A stretch of 8,206 nucleotides of DNA from Alphaproteobacteria bacterium (GTDB lineage: Bacteria; Pseudomonadota; Alphaproteobacteria; Rhizobiales; Hyphomicrobiaceae). Below the pieces are notes generated by a model. That model searched no databases. It worked only from the letters and a program-made list of their open reading frames with translations, and was not told the DNA's origin. The stretch is from the NCBI GenBank assembly GCA_024279745.1, contig JAJRRE010000243.1, forward strand, positions 1 to 8,206, given 5' to 3'. Below are positions 1 through 6,289 of this stretch, piece after piece; position 1 is the stretch's first letter; the number at the start of each line of letters is the position of its first letter. The translations under genes and the position numbers were made by a program.

Positions 1-14
1 AAATTCGAATTCAT
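1..14 (-). CDS. ftsH: FtsH ATP-dependent zinc metalloprotease, first codons only
   Basis: Only the ATG and the next three and two-thirds codons are in the window, reading M-N-S-N-(F/L). FtsH is a membrane-anchored AAA+ zinc protease that degrades misfolded and regulatory membrane proteins. The identification rests on three things: the start has a strong ribosome site 6 nt upstream; many alphaproteobacterial FtsH proteins begin M-N-x-N-F-R-N; and ftsH commonly follows tilS in this group. The protein body lies beyond the left edge, so no domain can be checked. It could be another gene with a similar start, but position and start together make FtsH the best reading. Confidence 0.68.
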
Positions 15-20
15 TTACTT

Positions 21-26
21 TCCTTC
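21..26 (-). promoter_or_regulatory. Ribosome binding site of the partial ftsH
   Basis: On the minus strand this reads GAAGGA, followed by a 6-nt spacer (AAGTAA) and the ATG at 14-12. It is a near-consensus Shine-Dalgarno sequence. It is the main reason for calling a real translation start so close to the window edge. Confidence 0.75.
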
Positions 27-219
27 TCGCCCTTTTACCGGTTTGCCATCTTGGTCGGCTCACCGTGCTTCAGGCCTGTCTTAACTTCTAACTTAGCGTG
101 TTTTGCGTTAAATAAATTGGGCGTTGTATTAGCTTGAGCGTATGTTTTATTTTGGTCTCGCGCCTGTTTTGGGTCTCAAGATTTGGCAGACTTTGCAGAC
201 TTGGCGAAAAGTGTCTGAG

Positions 220-228
220 ATCATAACA
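220..228 (-). promoter_or_regulatory. Candidate extended -10 promoter facing ftsH
   Basis: The minus strand reads TGTTATGAT, matching the extended -10 pattern TG-n-TATAAT with one mismatch in the hexamer. No good -35 hexamer lies 16-18 bp upstream (GCGCGG at 17 bp), which an extended -10 can tolerate. Transcription would begin near 213 and give a leader of about 200 nt to the ftsH ATG. This is sequence matching only. Confidence 0.3.
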
Positions 229-509
229 CTATCCTTGACACACCGCGCTCCTACTCCGCCGCTTATTGATGATCGTTCGGTTTTAAATTCTCCAAAGGTC
301 GCGGCGTCACACAGATAGCGCACAAATTGTTAGATTCCGCCCGATTTGCCGGCAATTTCATCCCATTGGTGCGAACCAATTGCAACTCTTGTATCTAAGA
401 TAGGAACCCAGCCCCTATTTGCCAACCGCGCCGATCACCTTGTTGTGCCAGCGCGTCGATCCAACACGCCACCCGGCATGCATTTCAATACCAGTAGCCC
501 GCGCGCTTT

Positions 510-535
510 CTAATTCCAGTAGCTAATTCCAGTAG
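510..535. repeat. Perfect 13-bp tandem duplication
   Basis: CTAATTCCAGTAG occurs twice head to tail at 510-522 and 523-535. A diverged third copy (CAATACCAGTAG, 486-497) lies 13 bases before the first. The shared core is CCAGTAG at 491-497, 516-522 and 529-535. It could be slippage or a small iteron-like protein site. Confidence 0.85.
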
Positions 536-620
536 AATGAGAGCAGGTCAACAGGTCATTTCGCCATTGTACGCGCTCAAAACCCTCTCACTTCCTTAAC
601 AATACCTTCAACCGGGCCAT

Positions 621-635
621 TTAACGGCAGATTAA
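621..635. promoter_or_regulatory. TTAA-N7-TTAA box, CtrA-type
   Basis: The sequence is TTAA, CGGCAGA, TTAA, an exact match to the full binding consensus of the alphaproteobacterial cell-cycle regulator CtrA. It lies 127 bp beyond the tilS stop and about 600 bp upstream of the ftsH start. A perfect match is expected by chance about once per 65 kb in unbiased sequence, so it is suggestive only. No promoter hexamers were recognised beside it. Confidence 0.3.
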
Positions 636-762
636 GCCCGAATTGGTGCCACATGACCAAAACTGACTTGTTCGTCGTCAGAGCCATGCAATGACCACGC
701 CATCAAGCAGGGGGACCGTCAAGTCATAGCACATAAGCGTCAATAAACTCTATGCGCGCTAG

Positions 763-2310
763 CTAAAGCGCTCTGACTGAGCACGCCAGCAGGGGGGCGC
801 CCGCAACGCGCGGCCCGCTCAAGTCTTCCGCAAGACCGCCAAAAACCGGAACGGCAACTAATTTACCTCTTGCCCAAAATGCCGGCACACTGCTTGCGGC
901 GTCAAATGGAACATCGCATTGGGCCACAGCCTCATAGTTCAGCTTCAGGTCCCGCCAGCCGTTTTCGCCCAGGGGCAGGATTTCAAACGCTTGATCACTT
1001 TGCGGTGATAAAGACACCAAAAAGCGATGATCCCACAAAAACGACGCCCCCGGTTCTAAAGTCCTGGCAGTGGTCGCCGCCCGGCCTGTTTCGCGAAACA
1101 ACATTAATTTTTTGCCACGGTGCACGATGCGGCACTTGTTCAGCGTTGCCCCGCTGAAATCTGCGGTACCAAGCGCCAGGCAAAGATCCTCCAGCTTGCT
1201 CAGTCGTACCGGCATGTCGGCGCCGCCATAAAATCCAATCAACCGGTTCAGCAGGCGAAGCCGCAGCTCTTCCGGCGCGGCGTTGAATTCATAAAAAACC
1301 AATTCGCCATAGCCAAATTCCCTAGCCCGCACGGCGCAGCGTTGCATGAGATCACTCGTCAACTCGTCCAACGCGCATTTGGCGCGGGCAAGTCGGCGGG
1401 CACTGACGGCCAACGCCTCATTGCCAAGGCCCGCTTCGCTCAAGGCGGAGGCCGCGCGGCGCAAACGCACTCGTTCAAACGCGGTATTCTCGTTGGAGGG
1501 GTCTTCAACATAGCTGATTGAGCGCTTATTCAATGTGGCGACCAGCCGCGTCTTGGGGAGCTCAAGCAGGGGCCGCAAGATCGTCATGCCGCACAAGGTG
1601 CTTTTCCTGCTCATACCGGCCAAACCGTCAAGGCCACTGCCGCGCGCCAAGCGCATCAAAACCGTCTCCGCCAGATCGTCCTGATGATGGGCTGTGAGCA
1701 GGGTCGGCAAAGAATATGCGCAACGGCCTGCCACCGAGCCGTCGCGCGCCCCGTCTTGCGCGCTCAATTTGTTATCTGGCTGGTTTTCGCGGCTCTGACC
1801 GATTTGCTTACACAAGAACGCGCTGATTAGCTCGTAGCGGGCTTTGCGCGCCGCCGCCTGAATTCCAGTTTGCGGCTTGTCGCCATCCCATCGCAATGTC
1901 GTGTGAGCAAACCCCAATGTCAGACTGGCGCGTTGCACAAACTGCGCTTCTGCCACCGAGCCCGCGCGAAGGCCGTGATCGACAGTAACAGTTTGTACCT
2001 TCAAAGCATTGCTGATTTGGACCGGGCCCGGCGTGCTGACCGCCGTAAACCTAGTCGGGCTGGAGGTTGGTTGGGCTTCACCGGCACCAGCAAGGCGCGC
2101 TTCATTCTCGCCCTGACCGCCGTGCGCGCCCTGAGCACCGCGCCGCTTCAACCAATCGGCCATCAGATGCATTAGACACATCGAATCTGCGCCGCCAGAA
2201 ACCGCCAGCACGAGCGGGAAGTAAGGCTCCAGCCAAGAAAACAGGGCGTCCAGTTCATCGCCGCCAATGGCTTTGGGCGAAGCTGTATAATTTTCTGTTT
2301 GGTTGCTCAT
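763..2310 (-). CDS. tilS: tRNA(Ile)-lysidine synthetase
   Basis: TilS is a cytoplasmic PP-loop ATPase that attaches lysine to C34 of the AUA-reading tRNA-Ile, changing both its decoding and its charging. Visible signatures are the P-loop SGGADS (residues 38-43), VDHGLR (110-115), GIQAAARKARYEL (149-161), the TAHHQDDLAETVLMRL block (206-221) and the EDPSNEN segment (269-275) followed by RVRLR (280-284). A C-terminal TilS substrate-binding region follows, including a NKCRIVHRGKKLML stretch. At 515 aa it is longer than the roughly 430-450 aa usual in the family. The excess sits mainly in two low-complexity inserts, about 57-104 (Gly/Ala/Gln-rich) and 167-202, which fall between motifs and leave them intact. 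The ATG start gives a normal distance to the P-loop but lacks a clear Shine-Dalgarno. It lies 112 bp downstream of cpoB, with ftsH following. Confidence 0.96.
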   Translation of the reverse strand: MSNQTENYTASPKAIGGDELDALFSWLEPYFPLVLAVSGGADSMCLMHLMADWLKRRGAQGAHGGQGENEARLAGAGEAQPTSSPTRFTAVSTPGPVQISNALKVQTVTVDHGLRAGSVAEAQFVQRASLTLGFAHTTLRWDGDKPQTGIQAAARKARYELISAFLCKQIGQSRENQPDNKLSAQDGARDGSVAGRCAYSLPTLLTAHHQDDLAETVLMRLARGSGLDGLAGMSRKSTLCGMTILRPLLELPKTRLVATLNKRSISYVEDPSNENTAFERVRLRRAASALSEAGLGNEALAVSARRLARAKCALDELTSDLMQRCAVRAREFGYGELVFYEFNAAPEELRLRLLNRLIGFYGGADMPVRLSKLEDLCLALGTADFSGATLNKCRIVHRGKKLMLFRETGRAATTARTLEPGASFLWDHRFLVSLSPQSDQAFEILPLGENGWRDLKLNYEAVAQCDVPFDAASSVPAFWARGKLVAVPVFGGLAEDLSGPRVAGAPLLACSVRAL

Positions 2311-2376
2311 GGCGAGTTTGACCCAACGCTATTAGCGCCGCAGCCGATAGATGCAGTGCTACCTGAAAAGATCATT

Positions 2377-2406
2377 GCGGCTGCTTCAGATTGGCGGCCG
2401 CTTCAG
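2377..2406. repeat. 13-bp direct repeat between cpoB and tilS
   Basis: GCGGCTGCTTCAG (2377-2389) and GCGGCCGCTTCAG (2394-2406) match at 12 of 13 positions with a 17-bp period. They lie just downstream of the cpoB stop on the minus strand. No terminator-like T-run follows, so this does not look like an intrinsic terminator. Confidence 0.7.
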
Positions 2407-2422
2407 CCTGACGGACATTTCA

Positions 2423-3739
2423 TCAGCATTTCAAACGGCGAATTTCTGTTCGGGTCTTTTTCTTGACGTGAGCAGCCGCGCGTGGGAATTTTTCCTGCAA
2501 TTCCAAAAACGACGAACAGGCCGCTTCCTTTTGTCCCAAACGCTCCAATGACATCGATAATTTCAGCAGATTGTCAGGCGCCTTGTTGGAGCGGGGATAT
2601 TTTTGATAGCCCTTCAAAAAGGCATTGGCCGCCGAGCGATATTTGCGGCGCACATAAAAAGTCTCACCCAGCCAATATTGCGCGTTGCCGGCTAACGGAT
2701 CATCGGGAAACAGATCGAGAAATTCGCCAAATGCACTGCGCGCGTTTTTATAATTTTGCTGCAACAAATAGCCATATGCGGTTTCATATAGCTGTTTGGG
2801 ATCACCAATTGAGCGCGCCCGCGCTATCACCGCGTTACCGCGCGAACCACCGGCTCCCCTGCCGCCGCCAACCGCACCATTATCGCGCGGTTCGCCTTGC
2901 AACATGCGCCCGATTGCATCGCTGCCAGCGCCGCGATTGCCTGGCGTTACGGTGGTGGCGCCAAATCCCGATATAACATCGCCCGATACGGCATCGGATG
3001 GCATGGCGCTGGTGCGAAACCCGCCGCTTGCCTCACCGCCCCTGGTGGGGGCGCTCAGATCTTCGCTGGTAACACCGGCTACCCGGCCCGTGGACGGTAC
3101 ATAGCCCCCTGCATCACCGCGCCGGTCCCCGCGCACTTGCCGTGATAGCCGCTCGACCTGTGTCGTCAAGGCTTGGATTTGGGTTTCCAGGAAGCGAATT
3201 CGCGAATTGTCACCTCCAGCTGAACTCGCGACCGGACCGGACACCGCCGCGCCGCCGCCGCCACCGCCGCTGCCACCTGTGCGCGCCAATGATTGCAACG
3301 TCCCGATTATGACCTGCATATCAAGAACTTGTCCCTCCAATTGCTGCACGCGATTACGCAAAACTATCGTTGCGTTATTTGCCCCCTTGGCAGCTTTGGA
3401 TTTGGAACTTTGAGCCTGCACTGTAGTTGGAAGCACCAGGATCAACGCCACCAGGATCACCGCAAGCCGGCAGCTCGCAGCACTGACGGATTTCAACGCC
3501 GCGCCCAATAGACCTCGCTTAAAGCCATCCCGGTCCCGGCCCCGCTGCGTCTTAAGCCCGCCTCCGTTCGACCGAGGCTTTGCCTCCCAGGCTGAGTATG
3601 TGAGGGTTGATGGCGTGAGATCTGCAGGCGTAAGAAGGTGCAGGGGTGAGGGTGAGGATTGCCGCTTTTGATCCCCCCCTGCCAATGGCACTGCAATAAT
3701 CGAAGATGCTGCACTGATCGAGGATATTGTGATCGTCAT
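2423..3739 (-). CDS. cpoB: Cell division coordinator CpoB (YbgF), Tol-Pal associated
   Basis: CpoB is a periplasmic TPR protein that binds TolA and, in E. coli, couples Tol-Pal activity to septal peptidoglycan synthesis by PBP1B. With the ATG at 3739 the protein has 438 residues. A signal peptide ends at VQA|QS (after residue 109). Two coiled-coil-like segments with repeated RVQQLEGQV and IRFLETQIQALTTQVERL patterns flank a Gly-rich linker. The C-terminal 126 residues (313-438) are classic YbgF TPRs, including YETAYGYLLQQNY, GNAQYWLGETFYVRRKY and a KYPRSNKAPDNLLKL block. The start is doubtful: about 90 residues precede the hydrophobic core, which is abnormal. The ATG has a GGAAG site 8 nt upstream, but a TTG at 3508 preceded by GAGG would give a normal signal peptide. 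The gene lies between the extra TPR/OmpA-like gene and tilS, as usual for cpoB. Confidence 0.9.
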   Translation of the reverse strand: MTITISSISAASSIIAVPLAGGDQKRQSSPSPLHLLTPADLTPSTLTYSAWEAKPRSNGGGLKTQRGRDRDGFKRGLLGAALKSVSAASCRLAVILVALILVLPTTVQAQSSKSKAAKGANNATIVLRNRVQQLEGQVLDMQVIIGTLQSLARTGGSGGGGGGAAVSGPVASSAGGDNSRIRFLETQIQALTTQVERLSRQVRGDRRGDAGGYVPSTGRVAGVTSEDLSAPTRGGEASGGFRTSAMPSDAVSGDVISGFGATTVTPGNRGAGSDAIGRMLQGEPRDNGAVGGGRGAGGSRGNAVIARARSIGDPKQLYETAYGYLLQQNYKNARSAFGEFLDLFPDDPLAGNAQYWLGETFYVRRKYRSAANAFLKGYQKYPRSNKAPDNLLKLSMSLERLGQKEAACSSFLELQEKFPRAAAHVKKKTRTEIRRLKC

Positions 3740-3754
3740 GGGAATTACTTCCAA

Positions 3755-3788
3755 TTCGCTGGCATAGTGAGATGTCGGTTCGCTGGCA
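3755..3788. repeat. 10-bp direct repeat upstream of cpoB
   Basis: TTCGCTGGCA occurs at 3755-3764 and 3779-3788, a 24-bp period, just upstream of the cpoB start at 3739. GCATAGT also follows each copy (3762-3768 and 3792-3798). The repeat could be an operator or the trace of a short duplication. No convincing -35/-10 pair accompanies it. Confidence 0.55.
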
Positions 3789-4011
3789 CATGCATAGTCA
3801 AAAGGCTCATTGCACTGACAATCAGGCCGAAATGCATGGAATCATAATTCTGCTATAGCCTGAATTGCGATGAATTTACACCACCACCACCGCTATTAGC
3901 ATGCCGAGGCCCTGCCGCAGACGTGCAAAAGCCACACAAAATAGCTTAAGCTCCTGGTTCTCCAAATAATAAACCGGATTTTGCCGTCATCAAAGGCTGT
4001 TGCTTTACGAT

Positions 4012-5478
4012 TCACGGCACCACGATCTTGGTCACGACGCGGCGATTTTGCGCGGCACAAAAACTAGCGGCGCAGAGCGAGATTCGCGCCGCGCGGCCGT
4101 GCGCCTTGATAATAATGTGATCTGCCTTTACGCCATTGGCCACCAGATACTTGCGAACCGCTTCAGCCCGCCGGCGCGATATAATTCTGTCTTGCTGACG
4201 TGATCCACCCTCATCGGCATGGCCTTCAATTGCCACGGTAAGATCGCCATGACTTTTCAGCCACACAGCCTGGGCGGCGATAACACTGCGGGCACGAGAT
4301 TCAAGCGCAATACTTTGTGGACCAAAAAATATGCGGTCGCTGCTGGCTGATTTGAAGGCGGCATTGTACCGGCGAAAATTTGCCGCTTTTTGTTTCTGGC
4401 GTGATGAGCGCGGCATACCAGCAGGGGGAGCCGAGGCAGAAGATTTAGCCGCCGGTTCGGGTTCAGCGATTTTTACGGCACGAATTTTGGTCGCCGTTAC
4501 GCCCTTTTCCAAGATTGCCAATCGGGCTTGGCCAACGACCTTGGGGGCCCCCAAAGTCATGATTTTATAGGACCAGCCGGCGATAGATTGATTTGATCGG
4601 TCATCTTCTACCAGCCCACGGGTTCCGATCGCACGTCCTTGCAGCTGTGTGCCGCGTGCAAAAACTTTCGGCCGCGGCAACACGCCAGTGATTGGATTAC
4701 CCGCCCCGCCCGGAGCATTGCCAACAAACGGCGACAACGAATCTTCTTCGTTCAATGCATCATCTTTGCTCAACGAATTTTCTTCGCTCAAAGGGCCTGC
4801 AGCCGGGGTGTAGCGCGCAGCAATGCTTGTGCCAACGCCGATAGTGCCAGAAGTGCCAGAACTTTCAGAAGTACCAGCAGCGGTTTGTTCGCGCGGGTCA
4901 TCCCCTTGCATCCCGCCACTTGTTACGCGCCGATTGACACGGCGCGCAGGATTGCGGCGTTGTAGAGCGCGCGCGCGGCGAACTTCCGCATACAGCATCT
5001 CAAGGTCTTTGCGCCCTTGTTCGGCAAACGGCGTGCGTGGGTATGTTGTTATAAGTTGTTTCAGATTATTGATCGCAGAGCCTAGATAGCCCATGGAATA
5101 ATCATAGCGCGCATCCTGATAGAGCTGCGCCGCTTTGCTAGAACCTCTAGTGCCTGCATAGGTCGCTACTGTTTGGCCTTGTATCGTTTGGCCTTGGCCG
5201 TTGCCAGTCTCGCCGCTGTCACGGGCCAAATTTTCTTCAGCGTAACCTTGATCATTAGTTTGCGCGACAGCAACGGCAGGCAGACACAGACATAGGGACA
5301 ACATAGCCAAAACGCGCGCCGCCTGCACAAGCCGCTTCAACGGTTTGACAAGCAGAGCCAATGGTTTGGCTTGATATGCCCACGGGCCACAGCCACACAC
5401 TGCGCCAGTGTTAAAGAACAAAGGAGAAATTTCAAGCATCGTCAGACAATTTACGCGCTTTCCAGCGAACCAATACAT
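4012..5478 (-). CDS. Secreted TPR protein with Pal-like OmpA domain
   Basis: This is an unassigned gene of 488 residues. From the N-terminus it has a signal peptide whose core is VLAMLSLCLCLPAVAVA with likely cleavage after A72. No lipobox is visible, so a soluble periplasmic protein is inferred. Next come a TPR-like segment (113-160), a low-complexity basic then Ser/Gly/acidic region (about 165-265), a YKIMTLGAP-led segment (302-337) and an OmpA/Pal domain (381-488). The domain keeps EGHADE with D422, and R437 in ISRRRA, equivalent to the diaminopimelate-binding Asp and Arg of OmpA and Pal. A CysX4Cys pair (469, 474) precedes QNRR, as in the adjacent Pal. Peptidoglycan binding near Tol-Pal is the likely role. 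The start is unsure: M1 leaves an unusually long n-region of about 46 residues, with only a weak GGGG site. It lies between pal and cpoB, where the canonical cluster has no gene. Confidence 0.88.
   Translation of the reverse strand: MYWFAGKRVNCLTMLEISPLFFNTGAVCGCGPWAYQAKPLALLVKPLKRLVQAARVLAMLSLCLCLPAVAVAQTNDQGYAEENLARDSGETGNGQGQTIQGQTVATYAGTRGSSKAAQLYQDARYDYSMGYLGSAINNLKQLITTYPRTPFAEQGRKDLEMLYAEVRRARALQRRNPARRVNRRVTSGGMQGDDPREQTAAGTSESSGTSGTIGVGTSIAARYTPAAGPLSEENSLSKDDALNEEDSLSPFVGNAPGGAGNPITGVLPRPKVFARGTQLQGRAIGTRGLVEDDRSNQSIAGWSYKIMTLGAPKVVGQARLAILEKGVTATKIRAVKIAEPEPAAKSSASAPPAGMPRSSRQKQKAANFRRYNAAFKSASSDRIFFGPQSIALESRARSVIAAQAVWLKSHGDLTVAIEGHADEGGSRQQDRIISRRRAEAVRKYLVANGVKADHIIIKAHGRAARISLCAASFCAAQNRRVVTKIVVP
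4735..4791. repeat. 36-bp period coding repeat
   Basis: CAACGAATCTTCTTCGTTCAA (4735-4755) and its 19/21 match at 4771-4791 lie 36 bp apart inside the TPR/OmpA-like gene. They encode a doubled 12-residue acidic-serine unit, residues 230-241 (LSEENSLSKDDA) and 242-253 (LNEEDSLSPFVG). In-frame duplication in a disordered linker is the simplest explanation. Confidence 0.8.
5171..5196. repeat. 15-bp period coding repeat
   Basis: GTTTGGCCTTG occurs at 5171-5181 and 5186-5196. In the minus-strand gene it encodes a repeated QGQT motif (Q-G-Q-T-I-Q-G-Q-T) shortly after the signal peptide, at about residues 95-103. It marks low-complexity sequence. Confidence 0.7.
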
Positions 5479-5642
5479 CGCAACTAAACCCCGCTACCCA
5501 CACTGCTAACGTGATGCATCTCGCGACAATATCACGCAACATTCGGGCAAAACTGAGGATTATTGGCCGTTTCTGAGTGATGAACCTTCATGTTTTGCGT
5601 CATAATCTGCCAGATAAAGACCCCAAACGTCCTCAAGGACCG

Positions 5643-5658
5643 GCAACACTTATGTTGC
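5643..5658. other. Perfect dyad between pal and the TPR/OmpA-like gene
   Basis: GCAACA and TGTTGC form a 6-bp inverted repeat with a 4-nt loop (CTTA). No T-run follows on either strand, so it is not an intrinsic terminator. It may be an operator or an mRNA hairpin in the 265-bp gap (5479-5743), where I see no other clear signal. Confidence 0.45.
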
Positions 5659-5743
5659 AGGCAGGAAATCAGCTGGAAAATTGCAAAGTGGCGCAAAGCG
5701 CATATGGCAGTTGTACTTTGAGGTCTGGCGCTACAAAAATATC

Positions 5744-6289
5744 CTAGGACCCGGCGCCGCGGCGGCGGTTGAGCACGGTCTGCGCCCGCCGGTTTTGTGA
5801 CCAACAAGAAATATCATTACACACCGCAACCGGGCGTTCCTTGCCATAGGATATGGTGCGGATGCGCGCGGCGTTAATACCGCGCGTAGCCAGACGGGCA
5901 CGCACTGCCGCGGCGCGGCGGGCGCCCAGCGCAATGTTATACTCGCGCGTGCCACGCTCATCGGCATGACCTTCAACGGTAATGGTATATTTAGGATAGC
6001 GGCTCAGCCATTCAGCCTGCTTGTCGACGGTCTGGCGCGCTTCAGGTGACAATTGCGTCGCGGCAGTTGTGAAATAAACGATATCCCCGACATTAACCGT
6101 AAAGTCGCGCGATGTCCCCGCTTTCACCGGCCCCGCAGCGCCGTAAGCGGCACCCGATCCAGGGCCAAACTTCCCGGCTTTCGATCCTTTATTGGCACAA
6201 CCGGCCAACAGGGCAGTTGCCAACAACGCCACAGCCAGTTTGAGCACATAGGAGCTGCGCGCGGTGGAACTTGCAAATGAGGACGACAT
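5744..6289 (-). CDS. pal: Peptidoglycan-associated lipoprotein Pal
   Basis: Pal anchors the outer membrane to peptidoglycan and is the cargo moved by TolB and TolA during division. The 181-residue product has a lipoprotein signal peptide with lipobox LLAGC, so Cys31 is the lipidated residue. Ala32 at position +2 agrees with outer-membrane sorting. A Gly/Ala-rich tether (about 34-58) leads to the OmpA domain. It shows VYFTTAATQLSPEA (71-84), VEGHADERGT (105-114, with Asp110), NIALGARRA (118-126, with Arg125) and SQNRRA (164-169). Asp110 and Arg125 match the diaminopimelate-binding pair of the family. Cys157 and Cys162 probably form a disulfide. Length and motifs are typical of alphaproteobacterial Pal. 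The start is fixed by AAGGGA seven nt upstream. A 437-bp gap separates it from tolB, longer than in compact tol-pal operons, so pal may have its own promoter. Confidence 0.97.
   Translation of the reverse strand: MSSSFASSTARSSYVLKLAVALLATALLAGCANKGSKAGKFGPGSGAAYGAAGPVKAGTSRDFTVNVGDIVYFTTAATQLSPEARQTVDKQAEWLSRYPKYTITVEGHADERGTREYNIALGARRAAAVRARLATRGINAARIRTISYGKERPVAVCNDISCWSQNRRAQTVLNRRRGAGS

Larger units (their letters stand above)
15..762. other. 748-bp intergenic region between tilS and ftsH
   Basis: No gene is supportable on either strand here. The longest minus-strand frame with an ATG that I traced is 36 codons (577-687), without a ribosome site; another ATG frame of 22 codons ends near 420. 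The stretch looks more AT-rich than the flanking genes. It holds a candidate promoter (220-228), a TTAA-N7-TTAA box (621-635), a tandem 13-bp repeat (510-535) and small dyads at 365-380, 392-402 and 400-418. It most likely contains the ftsH promoter and a long 5' leader, and possibly relics of a lost gene. I see no tRNA-like cloverleaf or classic intrinsic terminator. Confidence 0.7.

Noticed and set aside
150..180. CTTGAG motif with a downstream GACCAAAATA as a heat-shock (RpoH) promoter for ftsH
   Set aside because: The -10 part does not match the C-C-C-C-A-T type consensus and the spacing (about 20) is too long. FtsH is often heat-induced, but this site is not convincing.
235..240. Perfect TTGACA on the plus strand
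   Set aside because: No -10 hexamer lies 16-18 bp downstream, and there is no plus-strand gene to drive.
420..485. 22-codon minus-strand frame starting M-H-A-G-W
   Set aside because: It looks mildly protein-like but has no ribosome site, is very short, and a stop interrupts the same frame just upstream at the tandem repeat.
1120..1521. 133-codon plus-strand frame inside tilS
   Set aside because: It lies antisense to conserved TilS sequence, has no recognisable motif or ribosome site, and is explained as a shadow of GC-biased coding DNA.
5270..5330. Lipoprotein signal in the TPR/OmpA-like protein (cysteines in LSLCLCL)
   Set aside because: The residue before each cysteine is Leu, not Gly/Ala/Ser, so no lipobox is formed; AVA|QT fits signal peptidase I better.
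5532..5807. 91-codon minus-strand frame overlapping the end of pal
   Set aside because: It starts within pal in another frame, shows no motif or ribosome site, and its Cys/Arg-rich sequence does not look like a protein family.
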